DNA from: Halodesulfovibrio sp.
Lineage (GTDB): Bacteria; Desulfobacterota; Desulfovibrionia; Desulfovibrionales; Desulfovibrionaceae
Assembly (NCBI RefSeq): GCF_025210605.1
Contig: NZ_JAOARI010000018.1
Location: forward strand, 62,001 to 126,000
Length of the DNA: 64,000 bases
Reading direction: 5' to 3'
This document shows positions 63,088 to 64,000 of the stretch, one piece after another. The position numbers and the translations under genes were made by a program. The first letter of the stretch is position 1. Every line of letters begins with the position of its first letter. The notes beneath the pieces were generated by a model. It saw only the letters and a list, made by a program, of their open reading frames with translations, searched no databases and was not told the origin of the DNA.

Positions 63088-64000
63088 TTACTTCATTTTT
63101 TGAGAAAGAAGCTCTTCAAGTGCACTTGCGAATACATCAATATCATCTTTAGAAATGACGAGTGGCGGAACTAAGCGCAAAACACGCTCCTGAGTGAGAT
63201 TCAAAATAAACCCGCGCTCAACCAGAGCCTCCCAGATTTCCTTACCATTTTCTGTAAGCACAATGCCAATCATAAGCCCATGTCCTCGGACATCATCAAT
63301 TGTCCCCGGACATTTTTTTCCGATTTCCCGAAAAGCGTTCATCGCATATTCACCAAGATCACGCGCTTGGTCTGCAAGCTTTTCGTCCACCATTATGTCG
63401 ATAACTTTGGCTGCCACAGCAGAAAGCACTGCGCCTGCACCAAACGTTGTCGCATGGCTCCCCGGTTCAAAACCTTGAGCAACCTCCTCAGAACAAAGCA
63501 TCGCTCCCATTGGTAAACCGTTCGCCAATGCTTTTGCGCATGTCATGACATCCGGCTTCAAATCAAAGAGCTGGTGCGCCCAGAATTTGCCAGTACGGCA
63601 CAGTCCTGTCTGGATTTCATCCACCATAAACAGGATGTCCTTTTCACGACAAATGCGTTCAACGCCTTTTGCAAACTCTTCAGTCATCGGACGAATACCG
63701 CCCTCACCTTGAATAACCTCCACAAGTACACCTGCGGTAGATTCTGCAATCGCCTCTTCAAGAGCCGCTAAATCACCCCAAGGAACTTGCCGGAAGCCTT
63801 GCGGGATAGGGGCAAATCCGTCAGCAAATTTTGCCTGTCCTGTAGCAGCTACAGTGGCAAGTGTTCTACCATGAAACGCACCGCTAAAAGTGATGATTTC
63901 ACCTGCATCACGCCCTTTAACCCGCTGTGTATATCGTCGGCAAATTTTAATAGCAGCTTCGTTTGCTTCTGCACCGGAGTTACAGAAAAACGCTTTATCA
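63088..64000 (-). CDS. argD: Acetylornithine/class III aminotransferase, 5' end outside window
   Basis: 303 C-terminal residues are visible; the frame stays open to the window edge, so about 100 N-terminal residues are missing. NSGAEANEAAIK, TFSGAFHGRT, VEVIQGEGG, FMVDEIQTGLCRTGKF and the PLP-lysine region TCAKALANGLPMGAM fit ArgD, which acts in arginine biosynthesis. The ATHTTFGAGAVLSAVA-type block also fits. A related class III enzyme cannot be fully excluded without the N-terminus and neighbours. Confidence 0.85.
   Translation of the reverse strand, partial: DKAFFCNSGAEANEAAIKICRRYTQRVKGRDAGEIITFSGAFHGRTLATVAATGQAKFADGFAPIPQGFRQVPWGDLAALEEAIAESTAGVLVEVIQGEGGIRPMTEEFAKGVERICREKDILFMVDEIQTGLCRTGKFWAHQLFDLKPDVMTCAKALANGLPMGAMLCSEEVAQGFEPGSHATTFGAGAVLSAVAAKVIDIMVDEKLADQARDLGEYAMNAFREIGKKCPGTIDDVRGHGLMIGIVLTENGKEIWEALVERGFILNLTQERVLRLVPPLVISKDDIDVFASALEELLSQKMK

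Noticed and set aside
1..64000. tRNA, rRNA, CRISPR arrays, prophage or insertion sequences
   Set aside because: No cloverleaf with CCA-type end, rRNA segment, regularly spaced repeat, transposase or integrase was seen in any gap.

Overview
The window is about 64 kb of a bacterial chromosome of moderate GC (roughly 45%). Its gene content points to a sulfate-reducing member of the Desulfovibrionaceae, most like the lower-GC marine genera such as Halodesulfovibrio. The main evidence is a complete hdrCBA-flxDCBA cluster (NADH-linked heterodisulfide-reductase-like complex), rubrerythrin, and a chemotaxis operon of the cheB-HEAT-cheR-parA-cheW-cheY-cheA type known from Desulfovibrio. No rRNA, tRNA, CRISPR, phage or insertion-sequence genes were seen. 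The organism assignment is inference from gene content.

Layout. 1-12.8 kb holds housekeeping and small accessory genes: a partial metal-binding-domain protein, a small membrane protein, miaB, a bifunctional nuclease, a paired SMR exporter (mdtJ/mdtI-like), a WaaP-like kinase, rubrerythrin, a PHP hydrolase followed by a secreted adenosine-deaminase-like protein that has lost its metal ligands, a zinc-ribbon protein, a pseudo-receiver/TPR protein, darP with two small paralogous genes upstream, and a 6-phosphogluconolactonase. 12.9-23 kb holds a YigZ-family gene and the seven-gene chemotaxis operon (reverse strand). 23.3-32.5 kb holds spoT/relA translationally coupled behind a peptide-binding lipoprotein, a SWIM-SNF2 helicase and a methyl-accepting chemotaxis protein. 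33-40.8 kb, all on the reverse strand, holds a single-chain succinyl-CoA synthetase (beta-alpha fusion), an overlapping histone-deacetylase-like/TPR/LUD gene cluster, tmk and a YhaM-like exoribonuclease. 41-44.2 kb (forward) holds surE, class II fba and gap. 44.4-51.2 kb is the hdr-flx operon, preceded by a 0.9-kb non-coding region. 52-64 kb holds a YdjM-like membrane hydrolase, a J-domain protein, a YkgJ/CoA-binding gene pair, an M24 peptidase, a DsbD-family reductase, prmA with a polar amino-acid ABC transporter, and a partial argD-like aminotransferase.

Genes that work together. FlxA takes electrons from NAD(P)H and FlxB/C/D pass them to HdrABC, probably for flavin-based electron bifurcation. 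The che operon encodes a full phosphorelay and adaptation set, plus ParA and HEAT proteins that may position or scaffold the array. fba and gap form a short glycolytic operon, and pgl elsewhere serves the oxidative pentose phosphate route. Gene ends are marked by many clear stem-loop terminators, several of them bidirectional between convergent genes.

The non-coding sequence most worth attention is a nested set of stems (51324-51454) upstream of hdrC, which looks like a structured leader or small RNA. Next is a perfect 13-bp hairpin that buries the start codon of an ABC permease (60809-60838).
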